DNA of 64,000 nt from Cricetomys ansorgei (Eukaryota; Chordata; Mammalia; Rodentia; Nesomyidae). Numbering within the stretch: the stretch's first letter is position 1; the number at the start of each line of letters is the position of its first letter. Location: assembly GCA_026225945.1 (NCBI GenBank), contig JAMJFZ010001781.1, positions 358,457-422,456 on the forward strand. Direction: 5' to 3'. Shown one piece after another: positions 21,961 through 31,586 of the stretch. The notes under the pieces were generated by a model that worked only from the letters and a program-made list of their open reading frames with translations, was not told where the DNA came from and made no database searches. Position numbers and translations under genes: made by a program.

Positions 21961-22769
21961 CCAGGAGAAGAAGGCAGTTAAGACACAGGCCTGGTGGGGA
22001 ACAGCCATGTCTCGTGTCAAGCTGCTACCTCCCACCACTTTAACTGTGTTGTACCGTCAGCATTGATCTTCTGGTTTAAGTCATTGTTTGTACTCCAAGC
22101 GAACATGGGTCACAGAGTAACTGGCCTAGAATTTTTCTCAGCCTTAATCAAATATCAGAAGTTGATCTGAGTACTGTATGTTCTCTGTTCTACTAGAAAG
22201 AATAGGACTTTCTCCTACAGTCCACAGATGTCATTCTGTAAACAATAATAGCATATTGATGCCATAGTTAATAGTCCACCCGAATTTCTCATGATGAGTT
22301 ACTGATTGACCTCCTCATTTTGTAGGCATAATACAGGCTTCCAACCTGGGTACCAGAATAAGGTCATGAGGCTAGCTCACTCCTCCTGCCCAGGAGTTAC
22401 CTTGAACCCAGGTAACACACAAGATAGTCTATCACACTAAAATAGCATTTCTTGAGTTAAATGCCCAAGAACAATGGCCATGCATGAATTCAGGCTCCAA
22501 AACCAAAGAGAAGTAATTGTTTTCCTTAGAAATAGAGCTGTAAATCTACATCCTGGTTCCCTAGGTGACTCTGTTACAGAACACTCCATGAGGATTCTGA
22601 TCATCCCTGCAGATGAGGCATCTTCCTGGGTTCATCCTGAAAACTTCTAAAACTATTCTGTTTAGAGAACATGTCACTGGAAATACACAAAATCGGCAGA
22701 GAGCAGTGTTCAACAATGGTAATCTCATCTCTACAGGTGATGTTTATAAATCAAAATGTAATTTCAGCA

Positions 22770-22880
22770 AGACCTGTTGGTGAACAACTTTAGATCCCAT
22801 TACTTGGGATGCAGAAGTAGGCAGATTTCTATGAGTTCAAAAGGATAGCGTGCTCAGAATATACTATGGTGTTCAGAAGG
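22770..22880 (+). repeat. Old B1-like SINE in an intron
   Basis: Recognisable blocks are 'agatcccattacttgggatgcagaagtaggcagat' and 'tatgagttcaaaa'. Heavily diverged. Confidence 0.4.
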
Positions 22881-23088
22881 GGAACAAAATTCCTCAGACA
22901 CACTGAGTATCAAACATTATTTCCTAGACAGAGGTTCTTATCAACTGGACCAGCATAATACTCGGAGGTGTTCTTTCCCTGGTTGTGTCTTGGAGCCTTG
23001 CCAGCAAGCAGAAGTCCATAAAAGACAGAAGTTCTAGCTACAGGAGACCCACTTGGATCCAACCCTTCCTCCTAGCCTGGGTTCCTAC

Positions 23089-23204
23089 CTCCTCTGGGAG
23101 GCATCCAAATGATGCTCCAGCTTTTCTGCCAAGTCCTTTTGATGGGTGACCAGCTCCCTCTGCTTCAGCAGGTAATGCATCTTTCCCTCCAGTCTTTCAT
23201 GTTC
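23089..23204 (-). pseudogene. Takusan-like exon, intact splice sites
   Basis: 116 bp between a clear acceptor (TTCTAATGAACAG) and donor (GTAGGA). It is open in the expected frame, entering at phase 0 and leaving with two bases over. It encodes a charged coiled coil, 'ERLEGKMHYLLKQRELVTHQ' and onward. No defect is seen in this exon. Confidence 0.7.
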
Positions 23205-23279
23205 CTGTTCATTAGAAGATTGTGTTCTTAGTGGAGGGCTGCACACAAGCATGCACACACTGTCATACAAGCACCACTC

Positions 23280-24084
23280 ATGTCAAATGAGGCTGACAAG
23301 CTGCTACTCAGGCTTCTGTCAGTGGGAAACAAGAGCTGGGCAAAGTGAAGAGGCCACCTTTGGAGAGCACCTTTCAGGGAGCACAAGGCACTAAATGCCA
23401 CATGCCATCACAAAAAGATGACAGTGAGAACCTCTCCTTTGGCATTTACAAGGGCATTATCTCCTTCTAAGCTGCCTCCCAAATATGATCTCACATGGCC
23501 CCTGTCATGTAAATGACATAGCACCGCGACCTCTTTTAACCAAATTACTGTTGCATATTACCTTACCTATCATTGTAGATGTAGGTGAGTGATGTGTTAC
23601 TGCCTCATCTCCCTCAATGGACTGCAGCTGCAAGCAAAGCAAGAGTGTTTGCCGTCATTAATTCAGTTTCTCACAAGAGGCTCAGTCCCCAGAAATACTC
23701 GTGCAAGGACACTGAAATGCACAATTAGATGACATGAAATGGGAAGCTGGATGTTTGAATGGATGAGTATGGGGTGAAGGCTGAAAGCACAGGTTGGTGT
23801 ATAGGCAAATGGGCAGTTAAATGGGCAAACAGATCTCCTTTTCCTGTTCATTAGAAGAATGTGTTCTTAGTGGAGTGTTGAGCACATGCATGCCTATACT
23901 CTCATATAAGTGCAAGAACATGCAGAGGATCCCAACAGCTTGCTGGTCAGCCAGCCTACCCAAAACCAAATGCTCGGGGGAAGTAAGAAACCCTGGTTCA
24001 AGTCAGAGACTGACAAAGAAACCCAATGGTCTCTTCTAGCCAATGTATGCATGTAGGGTGCACTGAAATTCCCACATGCCTACA

Positions 24085-24124
<40 letters not shown>

Positions 24125-24990
24125 GTACACACACACAATACACATACACACATACCAAAAAAAAGTAAGAGAAAGCAACTTCATGCTAGATGAACAGGCA
24201 AGTTTAGACTAAGCACACCAGCTCTTTCACAAGGGTCTCACAACTCTATTATCCATCCCCTTGGGACTAAAATTGCTGTGGGGATTGTGCTCTGCTTGGT
24301 CACACTACGTTGAGGTGGGTAGAGAAGTTTTTGTCGTGAAGTCTCAAATCACCCAGCCCCACCCACAGTCTGTCAAAAGCCTTCCCACATCCCTGGTCAT
24401 CTAGTCAGCTCTAGAATGTAAGCTCCAGGAGGGGAGAACTCCAGTACCACTCACAGAAAACAAGGCGAGAAGCTGCCACTCAGGCTTCTCTCAGTGTGAC
24501 TGCAGAGCTGGACAAAGTGAAGTGACCACCCGGGATGCAGATACTCCCACCTTGGGAGTAAGGCTACATGCTACCAAAAATGACAAAGGGACCCACTTAT
24601 TTGGCATTTGCAAGGGGATTTCCTCATTGCAAGTTGCTTCTCACCTCTGATCACAGATGAACCCTGTCAGGTAAATGAGCCCCAGGCTCCAGATCTCCTT
24701 CACTCAAATCTCTGTGCACAGAACTTCTCCTGTCACAATGACATGTAGGCATGAGATGTGCTATTGACCCATCTCCCTCAGTGGACTGCAGCTTCAAAAG
24801 GAGTGATGGGAGCTTGTTTGTCAGTAATTCAGTTTCTTACAAGAGGCTCACTCCCCAGAAATACTTGTGCATGGACATAGAAATGGACAATTACATGGCA
24901 TGAGGTGGGCAATGGATCAGTGGGTGGATGAGCAAGGTGATAGGTGAAAGCACAGGTGGGGGGATGGGTAGACAGGCAGTTAAAAGCTCA
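23280..24990. repeat. Intronic tandem duplication (about 550 bp unit, 1.2 kb apart)
   Basis: Sequence at 23,290-23,830 aligns with 24,470-24,985. Shared blocks are 'ctactcaggcttct', 'agagctgg(g/a)caaagtgaag', 'tttggcattt', 'catctccctca(a/g)tggactgcag', 'aattcagtttct(c/t)acaagaggctca' and 'agaaatact(c/t)gtgca'. Just beyond the first copy, 23,837-23,900 repeats the intron side of the exon at 23,089-23,204 ('ttcctgttcattagaag', 'tgtgttcttagtgga'), so the duplication included an exon edge. Confidence 0.7.
24087..24155. repeat. (CA)n microsatellite
   Basis: A perfect CA run to about 24,122, followed by interrupted CA repeats. Confidence 0.95.
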
Positions 24991-25032
24991 AAAAGTGGCA
25001 GACCTTAGCCTGACTCAGTTGTCTGTCCCTAC

Positions 25033-25226
25033 TTGATGTTGCTGGGACTGGAGGTCACCAGTCTCCTCCTGTTGGTCCTTACAGAGCAGCTCCAAGTCCC
25101 CCAAGCGCTGCTTCAGCAGGACCCAACCCCTGAGCTGTTCCTGGTTCTCCTGCCTCAGCATGTCCACCTTCATCTTCAACTGAGTCTGCTCCATCAGGAG
25201 CCTGCTGTGGGGGTTGCTGGAAACAC
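25033..25226 (-). pseudogene. Takusan-like exon with one-base deletion
   Basis: Acceptor ...TGCAAAAG and donor GTAGGG bound 194 bp. The coiled coil is open ('SRLLMEQTQLKMKVDMLRQ' and 'LLKQRLGDLELLCKDQQEE'). The upstream exon ends at phase 0 and this one must also end at phase 0, which needs a multiple of three; 194 is one short. The first codons (GTG TTT ..) and the helix are in different frames, so a single base is missing at about 25,219-25,222. Confidence 0.65.
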
Positions 25227-25860
25227 CTTTTGCATAGTAAGCCTCTGCCAGCCTCCTCTGGCCACCCCTGCCTCCATGCACCATCACTCCCACCAGGTCC
25301 CAGGTTCCAGGAAGACCTACACAGGAGCCCACAACAGCCAGGACAGCTGCATTCAGAAGACCAAAAACAGAGAACAGCCAATTTCAGAAAGAATCAAACT
25401 GCTTCTGAAAACCTCAACACCTTCAAGAAGAGGAGACCCCAACCTGTCTTTATGTGTCTATAGTAATAAAAAAAATCAGTAGATACAGGGCAAATACCTT
25501 CTGAGGGATGGATGGCAGGACACCCCGTGAGAGTACATCACACCTACAGGTCCCATTGCAACCAGCTCCTGCCTGAGCTCCAGAAGCCCAGAGTTGCCTT
25601 CCTCCCATTTCATGTTCCAAATCACTCTTCTATATCAAGGCTACTGAGTCTGAGTAGATGGCACTGGCAGGAGCGAAGAGCCTTTCACAGTTACCAAAAC
25701 TGAGAACAAGAGTCACAAGTCCAAGAGACACAAGGCAAGCTGCTTGCCAAGAGGCAGAAATGCTAGAACCAGAGCTATGGACAAAAAAAGGCAGAGATGG
25801 TCATTCCACAACTGATGGGGTCCCAGCTAAGATAGTCAGTTACTGATAGAAATCCATCAC

Positions 25861-25973
25861 CTTGGTCAGCTCCTTGAGCTTCTCTGAGGCCTCAGTGTGC
25901 TCATTCTCCAAGTTATGCAGGTCTGACCTGACCACCTCATGGTCCATCCTCAGCATCTCATACAAAGTATTTG
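25861..25973 (-). pseudogene. Takusan-like exon, 3' part, cut by the class II provirus
   Basis: The exon ends ACCAAG before the donor GTGATG (25,859-25,860 on plus). It encodes 'YEMLRMDHEVV' and 'NLENEHTEASEKLKELTK'. Its first bases, GC before the CAAATA duplication, are found 5.6 kb away at 31,587-31,588, directly after an acceptor CTACCACAG. Removing the provirus and one copy of the 6-bp duplication gives a 115-bp exon with the correct phases on both sides. Confidence 0.75.
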
Positions 25974-26424
25974 TGTTAAAATAAAGTTATGGCTCTTAAC
26001 GGAGAGTCCATCGTTGAATTTTCCAATGCTCTTTATTAATGACAAACCATGTCGAATCTCAGGGAATTCTATACATGGGCGGCTAGGCAGAGTCTTCATC
26101 TTTCTTCCCCCCCGAAGACCTCTCCTCCTCCTGCCTTAGCCCTTTTTAACGTTTCTCCCACCCCCTCTATCTTTTAGGCCTGCATTACAACACAATGATA
26201 CTAGGCTGGGGGTGATCAGAGTCTTTGCTCGTGATCTCCTCGTGACCTGCTTGTGACCTGCTTGTGATCGGTCACTTTCATTTGTCTATCTGTTCAGATC
26301 TCAAGGCTAGCACAAGGGTGTGACTAGGTAGGAAGCAAGGCCTGTACTGCTGCAAGGCATCTGGCTTCCCAGCTACAAGGTATCAAAACCAAAATAGCAC
26401 ACAATAGTAAAGTATCCCACAACA
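25974..26424 (-). repeat. 3' LTR of the class II provirus
   Basis: 451 bp, TG..CA. The coding strand has AATAAAGAGC (plus 'gctctttattaat' near 26,029). It carries about 20 bp in the 'gtgacctgcttgtgatcggtc' area (26,240-26,285) that the 5' LTR lacks. Confidence 0.9.
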
Positions 26425-26441
26425 TCTCACCCTTTTTGTTT
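26425..26441 (-). other. Polypurine tract of the class II provirus
   Basis: The coding strand reads AAACAAAAAGGGTGAGA right before the TGTTGTGGG of the 3' LTR. Confidence 0.7.
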
Positions 26442-27100
26442 AAAATAAGAACAATATTGACTCAAACAAAAGTAGCTAAAATATAAAGTTATAGTCTTGT
26501 CAAATACCAAGTCCAAATTTCAGCAGACTGCTCATGCAGTTCAAATGTAACTGTCCTATAACACCAAGTATCAAGTCCAAAGTTCACCAATAGTTAATAA
26601 AAGTTTACCAATTGTTCATAAAAGTTTTACCAATTGTTCATAAAAGTTCAATGTTTAGCAAAATGCTTGTGCAGTTCAAATATCCTTGAAAAGTTCGCCA
26701 ATTGTTCAGAAAAGTACACCAATTGTTCATAATAGTTCAATGTTTAGCAAAATGCTTGTGCAGTTCAAATGTCAGCAGATATTTGCATCTGCATCATCAC
26801 AGTTTGAGCACTGTGAAAGCTGCCTCAATTTCCACTGGTCTGTTTGGCAAAACAGACTCCCTGCAGGCAGGTATCTGCATCTGCATCACAATTGAGCACT
26901 GTGAGAGCTGCCTCAGTTTTCAAAACAGGCTCCCTTTTCAGCTGCAGAGTCATCTCCAAGATGATTTCAGAGGACAAGATATGAAGCCAATAGCTTCCCA
27001 AATTTCCCCTTTTCAAGATGACCGCGTCTGTCTTGGGAGAGAATTAATGAACAATGAAAATGACCTGTCCGAGTTACTGACAGCATGATCAACACTCTGT
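26442..27100 (-). repeat. Repeat-rich noncoding segment upstream of the polypurine tract
   Basis: No coding signal. 'ccaattgttca(t/g)aaaagt' recurs about five times at 26,600-26,735. 'caatgtttagcaaaatgctt' and the following bases recur at about 26,650 and 26,740. A longer unit with 'tctgcatctgcatc' and 'gagcactgtgaaagctgcct' occurs twice (about 26,778 and 26,873). In related elements RNA transport signals lie just upstream of the 3' LTR; whether this is one is untested. Confidence 0.55.
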
Positions 27101-28204
27101 CTTGGGGAAATTCATGTCATAATTCTCAATCCCGTCTCTGACTGCCAGCCTCTGTATTTAGCTGGGGAATTCAATGTTTTTTTATTAATCCATGACCTCT
27201 GGTTTATAGGCAGCACAGGAGCAAGGCAGCTAGGAAGGCCCTCAACGGTCCATTTTGAAGTTGAAGGCTGGACAGTAACCCGCATACTCTGCTGTCTCTC
27301 TTCAGTCCAGTGGTCTCTGGATACTTTCATCAATAGGATGTCTCGTTTCTGAAAAGACAAAAACACAACCTTTCCCTGACATGGGGTGGAGTCTTCACAC
27401 TCCAGGCTATTATTATTATAGCAAAATGCTTAAACATTATCTTTTAAGATTAATTTTTTAATTTTTTTTAATTTTGAGGTTAAAATAGCCAATTATAGAT
27501 ATATCCTATACCCTTTTCTCTTTTGAAATTTTAGCTGAAGTTTTATTTATTATGTATAATTTGAAAATCCAATAATTTGTCCCTGCTTGCTGGACATTCA
27601 TTTAACATGCCAGCCTCAGCTGTGGCTGATGACAGGACATCTAGACACTGCAATGCCTTATGGGTTTTGTAGTCCAAGACAAATCCGGGAGGTTTGGAAC
27701 TTTTTTCAAACATTAACCATAAACAAACTTCCAAATATAAGAAAAATAAATCTTTCTTGCCAACCACATAAAACCAAATACCAATTCCCTGGAGGACCGG
27801 GACCAGTTGGCTGAATTTTTGGTCCAAACTCCTGAACATAGCGAAGCTTGTTATTTAACAACCATAGCCAAGCGGCTGCTGAGAGAAAAACTCTAACACA
27901 GGCAGTGTAGATTCTGCCCAAGCTTTCTGAGTCGCTTTTTGCAATGATCCATTTTAAAATATTGTCTTCCTTTTGTATCATGAGCTCAATAGAGAAATGA
28001 TCAGAAAGCATACAATCAAGCTTGAGATCTAGGTAATTTACATATGCATTCTGTAATCTGCTTTCTACCTGAATTAACTCCTTTTCTGCTGTTGTTAAAC
28101 TTTTTTGTCGTTTAAATCTGAATCACTGTTCAATGCTTGAAATGAATTATTTAACTCTTGAGTCGTTAACCCAATGGTAGGTTCATTAAACCAGATACTA
28201 ACTT
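27101..28204 (-). pseudogene. pol: Pol remnant with large internal deletion
   Basis: Downstream of the protease the coding strand passes, with stops, into a stretch rich in charged helices (28,010-28,140) that resembles the connection part of a beta-type polymerase. No YxDD box is present. The rest, 27,110-28,010, has short open frames whose only hint of function is a basic, tryptophan-containing segment at 27,112-27,366. Integrase H-H-C-C and D-D-E motifs are absent. I read this as a deletion derivative that would need proteins supplied by other copies; the segment at 27,540-28,000 could be unrelated inserted sequence. Confidence 0.5.
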
Positions 28205-28828
28205 TCAGTGGCTTTTGTACAAAATATTGACATAAGGTGGTACTATCTGAGAATTCTTGGGGAATGACTTTCCATTGATACCTTTTAACAGGCTGAGAAT
28301 TATTATCAATACCTGTTCTGTCCTACTTATGGACAACCTGGACAGCTTGTGATTGTTTTTGATAACATTTTTTAATATCTTTATCAATAGCATCTTGAAT
28401 CTTACAGTTGTCTCTAAGATTAAAGGAATGTTAATCTGTACATTCCATTGTTTTAATAGGTCTCTTCCCCATAAACTTATAGCTAGATCTGCCACATATG
28501 GTCTTATATTTCCTATTTCACTTTCTGGTCCTATGCATTTTACACCTGTTATATTCTGTTTTAACTGAGAAAATGTTCCTATTCCTAAGATCTTAGTAGA
28601 TACCTCTTGAAGAGGCCAGTTTGGATTCCAGGAGTTTTTTGAAATGACTGTTACATCAGCTCCTGTGTCTAATAATCCCTCAATCAAAATTCCATTTATC
28701 TGTACTTTTAATTCAGGTCTCTGATCATTGATAGTTGCTTGCCAAAATACCTGTTTTTCAGTACCTTTTAATTTACCACTGTTCTTGATAGTAAAGTCTA
28801 GAGCATTACTGTCTTTAGCAACAGGCAC
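28205..28828 (-). pseudogene. pro: Protease of the class II provirus
   Basis: A 207-codon frame holds an aspartic protease: catalytic D-T-G-A-D at residues 54-58 in 'GLLDTGADVTV', a flap-like 'ILGIGTFSQ', and the second conserved region 'LWGRDLLKQW'. A hydrophilic linker precedes it. The last 50 or so residues leave the protease fold and run into the deleted pol. The protease itself looks intact. It would process Gag and lies in its own frame after nucleocapsid, as in IAP and beta-type elements. Confidence 0.85.
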
Positions 28829-28886
28829 TACATGTTTTAGTCTCTCTGAGGGTGAGTTAATCCGTTGCTGGTAAGAAATTGTTGGC

Positions 28887-29659
28887 TCATGTTTTCTGTG
28901 ATAGGGGCCTGAGCCGGGCCCCCAAAGGCATTTCCCGATAGCAAGGAGTTACCTTGAATATGGATCTACACTCATTAGACCAATGTCTGCCTTTTCCACA
29001 CCTTCTACATATACCAGGAAACTGAGGTTTTTTTCCTGGCTTATTATCAGAGAAAACATTATTTCTAGGATCCGTTTGTCTACAGTCCTTTTTAAAATGA
29101 CCTGATTTTCCACAGCCAAAACATCTAACCTTTTGATTTTTAAAACCTTGAACAATTGCTTGTCCAATCATAGTGGCATTGTAAGCATTGGATCCAATAT
29201 CAGTAGTAATTTTAATCCATTGATTCAAAGAAGCTGTTTTTAATGGCCTTATTGCCTTTTGGCATTCTGAATTAGCATTTTCAAATGCCAGAGATTTAAT
29301 TAACACTTCCCTTGCTTCTGAGTCTGAAATTGTCTTATGGACAGCAGAAGTCAATCTCTGTAAAAAATCAGTGAATGGCTCATTGGACCTTGCATGATCT
29401 TAGTAAATGACTCAGACTTTTTTCCTGGCTCTTCAACTTTATCCCAAGCATTTAATGCTGCTGTACGACACTGAGCCAAAATATTATCATCAAACTGAAT
29501 CTGCACTTCCAACTCAGCATATTGACCTTCACCTATCAACTGATCTTTGAAAATATTAACACCTCTAGCTCGGTTACGTTGTTCTATTGCCAAAGCTTCT
29601 TCTCTCCACCATGTAATCCATTGTAATTGAGGACCAGCTTCTAATACAGCTTTTGCCAA
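28887..29659 (-). pseudogene. gag: Gag C-terminal part: capsid and nucleocapsid
   Basis: Two overlapping frames (28,887-29,354 and 29,351-29,659) cover capsid, with IAP/beta-like blocks such as 'GPQLQWITWWREEA' and 'GEGQYAE', and nucleocapsid with two zinc knuckles, C-X2-C-X4-H-X4-C at residues 78-91 and 116-129 of the downstream frame. The change of frame at 29,351-29,354 breaks the capsid. Two knuckles are the rule for class II, against one in the class I provirus. Confidence 0.85.
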
Positions 29660-29683
29660 GTCCCTCCAATCTTGAGGAATGAC

Positions 29684-30394
29684 TCAGTGTTGAACAGCCC
29701 AGTTGTTCAATATCTGTTTCACATAAGGAGAGTGCATTCCATAGGCTACTATTGCCTCTTTAAATCTCTTTAAATCTAGCATTTCTGTAGGTGGCCATCC
29801 AAATTCATCATAGCCCTGTGGGTGGTCCTCATCAGGGGGCCTCCTGTGAATGCTTACTGGATAAACCATAGTTGGTTTTCTTAAAATCTTTTGCTGCCAC
29901 ATTGCATTATAAGGTGGAGCAGTAGGCTCTGAATTCTCTGACTGAGGTAGGCTTTTACTTCCTTCCATCAAGTGTTCTAATTTTGCTGCCAAAGTTTGCA
30001 TTTTCGCATTCCACTTCTCATCTATTTCTTTTAAGGCTACTTCTTGTGAGAAGCAAGTAGATTCTGCTTTTCTTTCCATCATTTTAAAATTTTTTGATTT
30101 TGCTCTGAATTTATCTCCTGTATCTAAGTCAATATCCTGTAAAGGGCTAGGAGATTTCCCTTTTCCTTCTGCACTGACAGTTTTCCTTGAAAGAGCACAG
30201 TATACCATGATGGCTATTGATAATACAATGTGAAATACCATAATAACAAAAACCATAATCTGAATTATGCTAGTTTCAATCAAAGTATTTATTTCTTCAT
30301 CTACTGCTTTCATACCTAGAACATCCATAACAACACTATACAGAGCCCAAGTGCCCTGTGTCCTAATATTTTCCATTTTTAACACAGAAAACAC
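29684..30394 (-). pseudogene. gag: Gag N-terminal part with a membrane segment
   Basis: A 236-codon frame. Residues 43-68 are a long hydrophobic stretch ('IIQIMVFVIMVFHIVLSIAI'), then a lysine/serine-rich region, a coiled-coil-like piece and P-T-A-P at residues 157-160 followed by P-Y. An N-terminal hydrophobic signal is typical of intracisternal A-particle Gag, which buds into the endoplasmic reticulum. The true start is unsure: the first methionine is at 30,394 and another lies six codons on. A stop or break separates it from capsid at about 29,660-29,684. Confidence 0.75.
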
Positions 30395-31129
30395 TCTTAC
30401 TTGTCCTCTCCTTCCTTAGGAGACGTCTGTGTATTTTGTTTTATTATTTCTTTCTTACTGTGGCTCCTACTTTCCAAGGAGCATTCTCTTTATTACCTTC
30501 TCTTCTTACAGAAGGTCTGCAAATCTGTGGTTCCTTTCCTGGAACTTTATTAATCCGCACCTGTGTGCACTTTTTCTTTAATTCTGTCTCTTTCTCTCCA
30601 GCTCTCCTCTTTCCATAGGAGGCTTTACGTCTTTTTATTTATTTATCCTGTAACTGCTACACTTCTCCTCTGTCTCACACAGTGCTCAGAAGCTACATTA
30701 TCTCCTGAGGTAAGGAGAATTAGTAATTACCTTTAAACTGCTTCTTTCTCTCTTTCTTTTTTATTTATTACTCTCTGCTTTTAAACTTAATATTCTTTCT
30801 TTCTCTTAACTTCACTCCTTTATTAACTACTTTTTCCTTTATTAACTTTGAGTTTACTTTACCTTTCCTGTGTCTTCTTTCTTCTTTTCTTCTTTTTTCT
30901 GCCTCGGCTCTCGCTGTCCTGCGTTGTCTGTCGTTTCCTTGTAGACTCTGTGTCTGGATTCCGCTGTCCCGCATTGTCTGTCTTTTTTCGTTTGTCTTCT
31001 TTCTTCTTTTCTTCTTTTTTCTGCCTTTTCCCTGTAGACTCTCTGTGTCTGGGCTCTGCTGTCCTGTGTTGTCTCTCTTTTTCGTTTGTCTTCTTTCTTC
31101 TTTTCTTCTTTTTATTCTCGTGTGTCCTT
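30395..31129 (-). repeat. Proviral leader, CT-rich on plus strand, with tandem copies
   Basis: No gene. The block 'gtcttctttcttcttttctt' with a following 'cttttt' tract occurs at about 30,872, 30,994 and 31,089. The spacers carry 'tgtagactct(c)tgtgtctgg' and 'gctgtcc(t/c)g(c/t)(g/a)ttgtct'. The coding strand is therefore a repeated polypurine leader between primer site and gag. Confidence 0.7.
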
Positions 31130-31148
31130 GCCACGCGTTGGTGCGCCA
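31130..31148 (-). other. Primer-binding site, diverged tRNA-Lys1,2-like
   Basis: Two bases after the 5' LTR the coding strand reads TGGCGCACCAACGCGTGGC. It resembles the complement of the tRNA-Lys1,2 3' end with two small insertions, and does not resemble the phenylalanine site usual for mouse IAP. Assignment is by eye. Confidence 0.5.
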
Positions 31149-31150
31149 AG

Positions 31151-31580
31151 TGTTAAAATACCATTATGGCGCTTAACGGAGAGTCCATCGTTGAATTTTC
31201 CAATGCTCTTTATTAATCACAAACCATGTCGAATCTCAGGGAATTCTATACACGGGTGGCTAGGCAGAGTCTTCATCTTTCTTCCCCCCAAAAAACCTCT
31301 CCCTTCCTCCTGCCTTAGCCCTTTTTAACTTTTCTCTCACCCCCTCTATCTTTTAGGCCTGCATTACAACACAATGATACTAGGCTGGGGGTGATCAGAG
31401 TCTTTGCTTGTGATCTCCTCGTGACCTGCTCATAATCAGGTCTATCTGTTCAGATCTCAAGGCTAGCACAAGGGTGTGACTAGGTAGGAAGCAAGGCCTG
31501 TACTGCTGCAAGGCATCTGGCTTCCCAGCTACAAGGTATCAAAACCAAAATAGCACACAATAGTAAAGTATCCCACAACA
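31151..31580 (-). repeat. 5' LTR of the class II provirus
   Basis: 430 bp, starting TGTTGTGGGATAC on the coding strand and ending TTTTAACA. AATAAAG is at plus 31,207-31,213. The U3 is about 20 bp shorter than in the 3' LTR. Confidence 0.9.
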
Positions 31581-31586
31581 TATTTG

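Larger units (their letters stand above)
25974..31580 (-). mobile_element. Class II (IAP-like) provirus with TATTTG duplication
   Basis: Two LTRs (25,974-26,424 and 31,151-31,580) enclose a 4.7-kb minus-strand interior with polypurine tract, pol remnants, protease, gag, CT-rich leader and primer site. The flanks are TATTTG at 25,968-25,973 and 31,581-31,586, the 6-bp duplication expected for class II elements. Gag has an N-terminal hydrophobic segment and two zinc knuckles; the protease has DTGAD. Most of the reverse transcriptase and all recognisable integrase catalytic motifs are missing, and no env is recognised. The LTRs differ by roughly 15 substitutions and one indel by eye, so the insertion is not very recent. 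Confidence 0.9.

Noticed and set aside
30859..31149. Lysine/arginine-rich minus-strand frame of 96 codons
   Set aside because: It is a translation of the repeated polypurine proviral leader, upstream of gag and across the primer site; the composition follows from the repeat.
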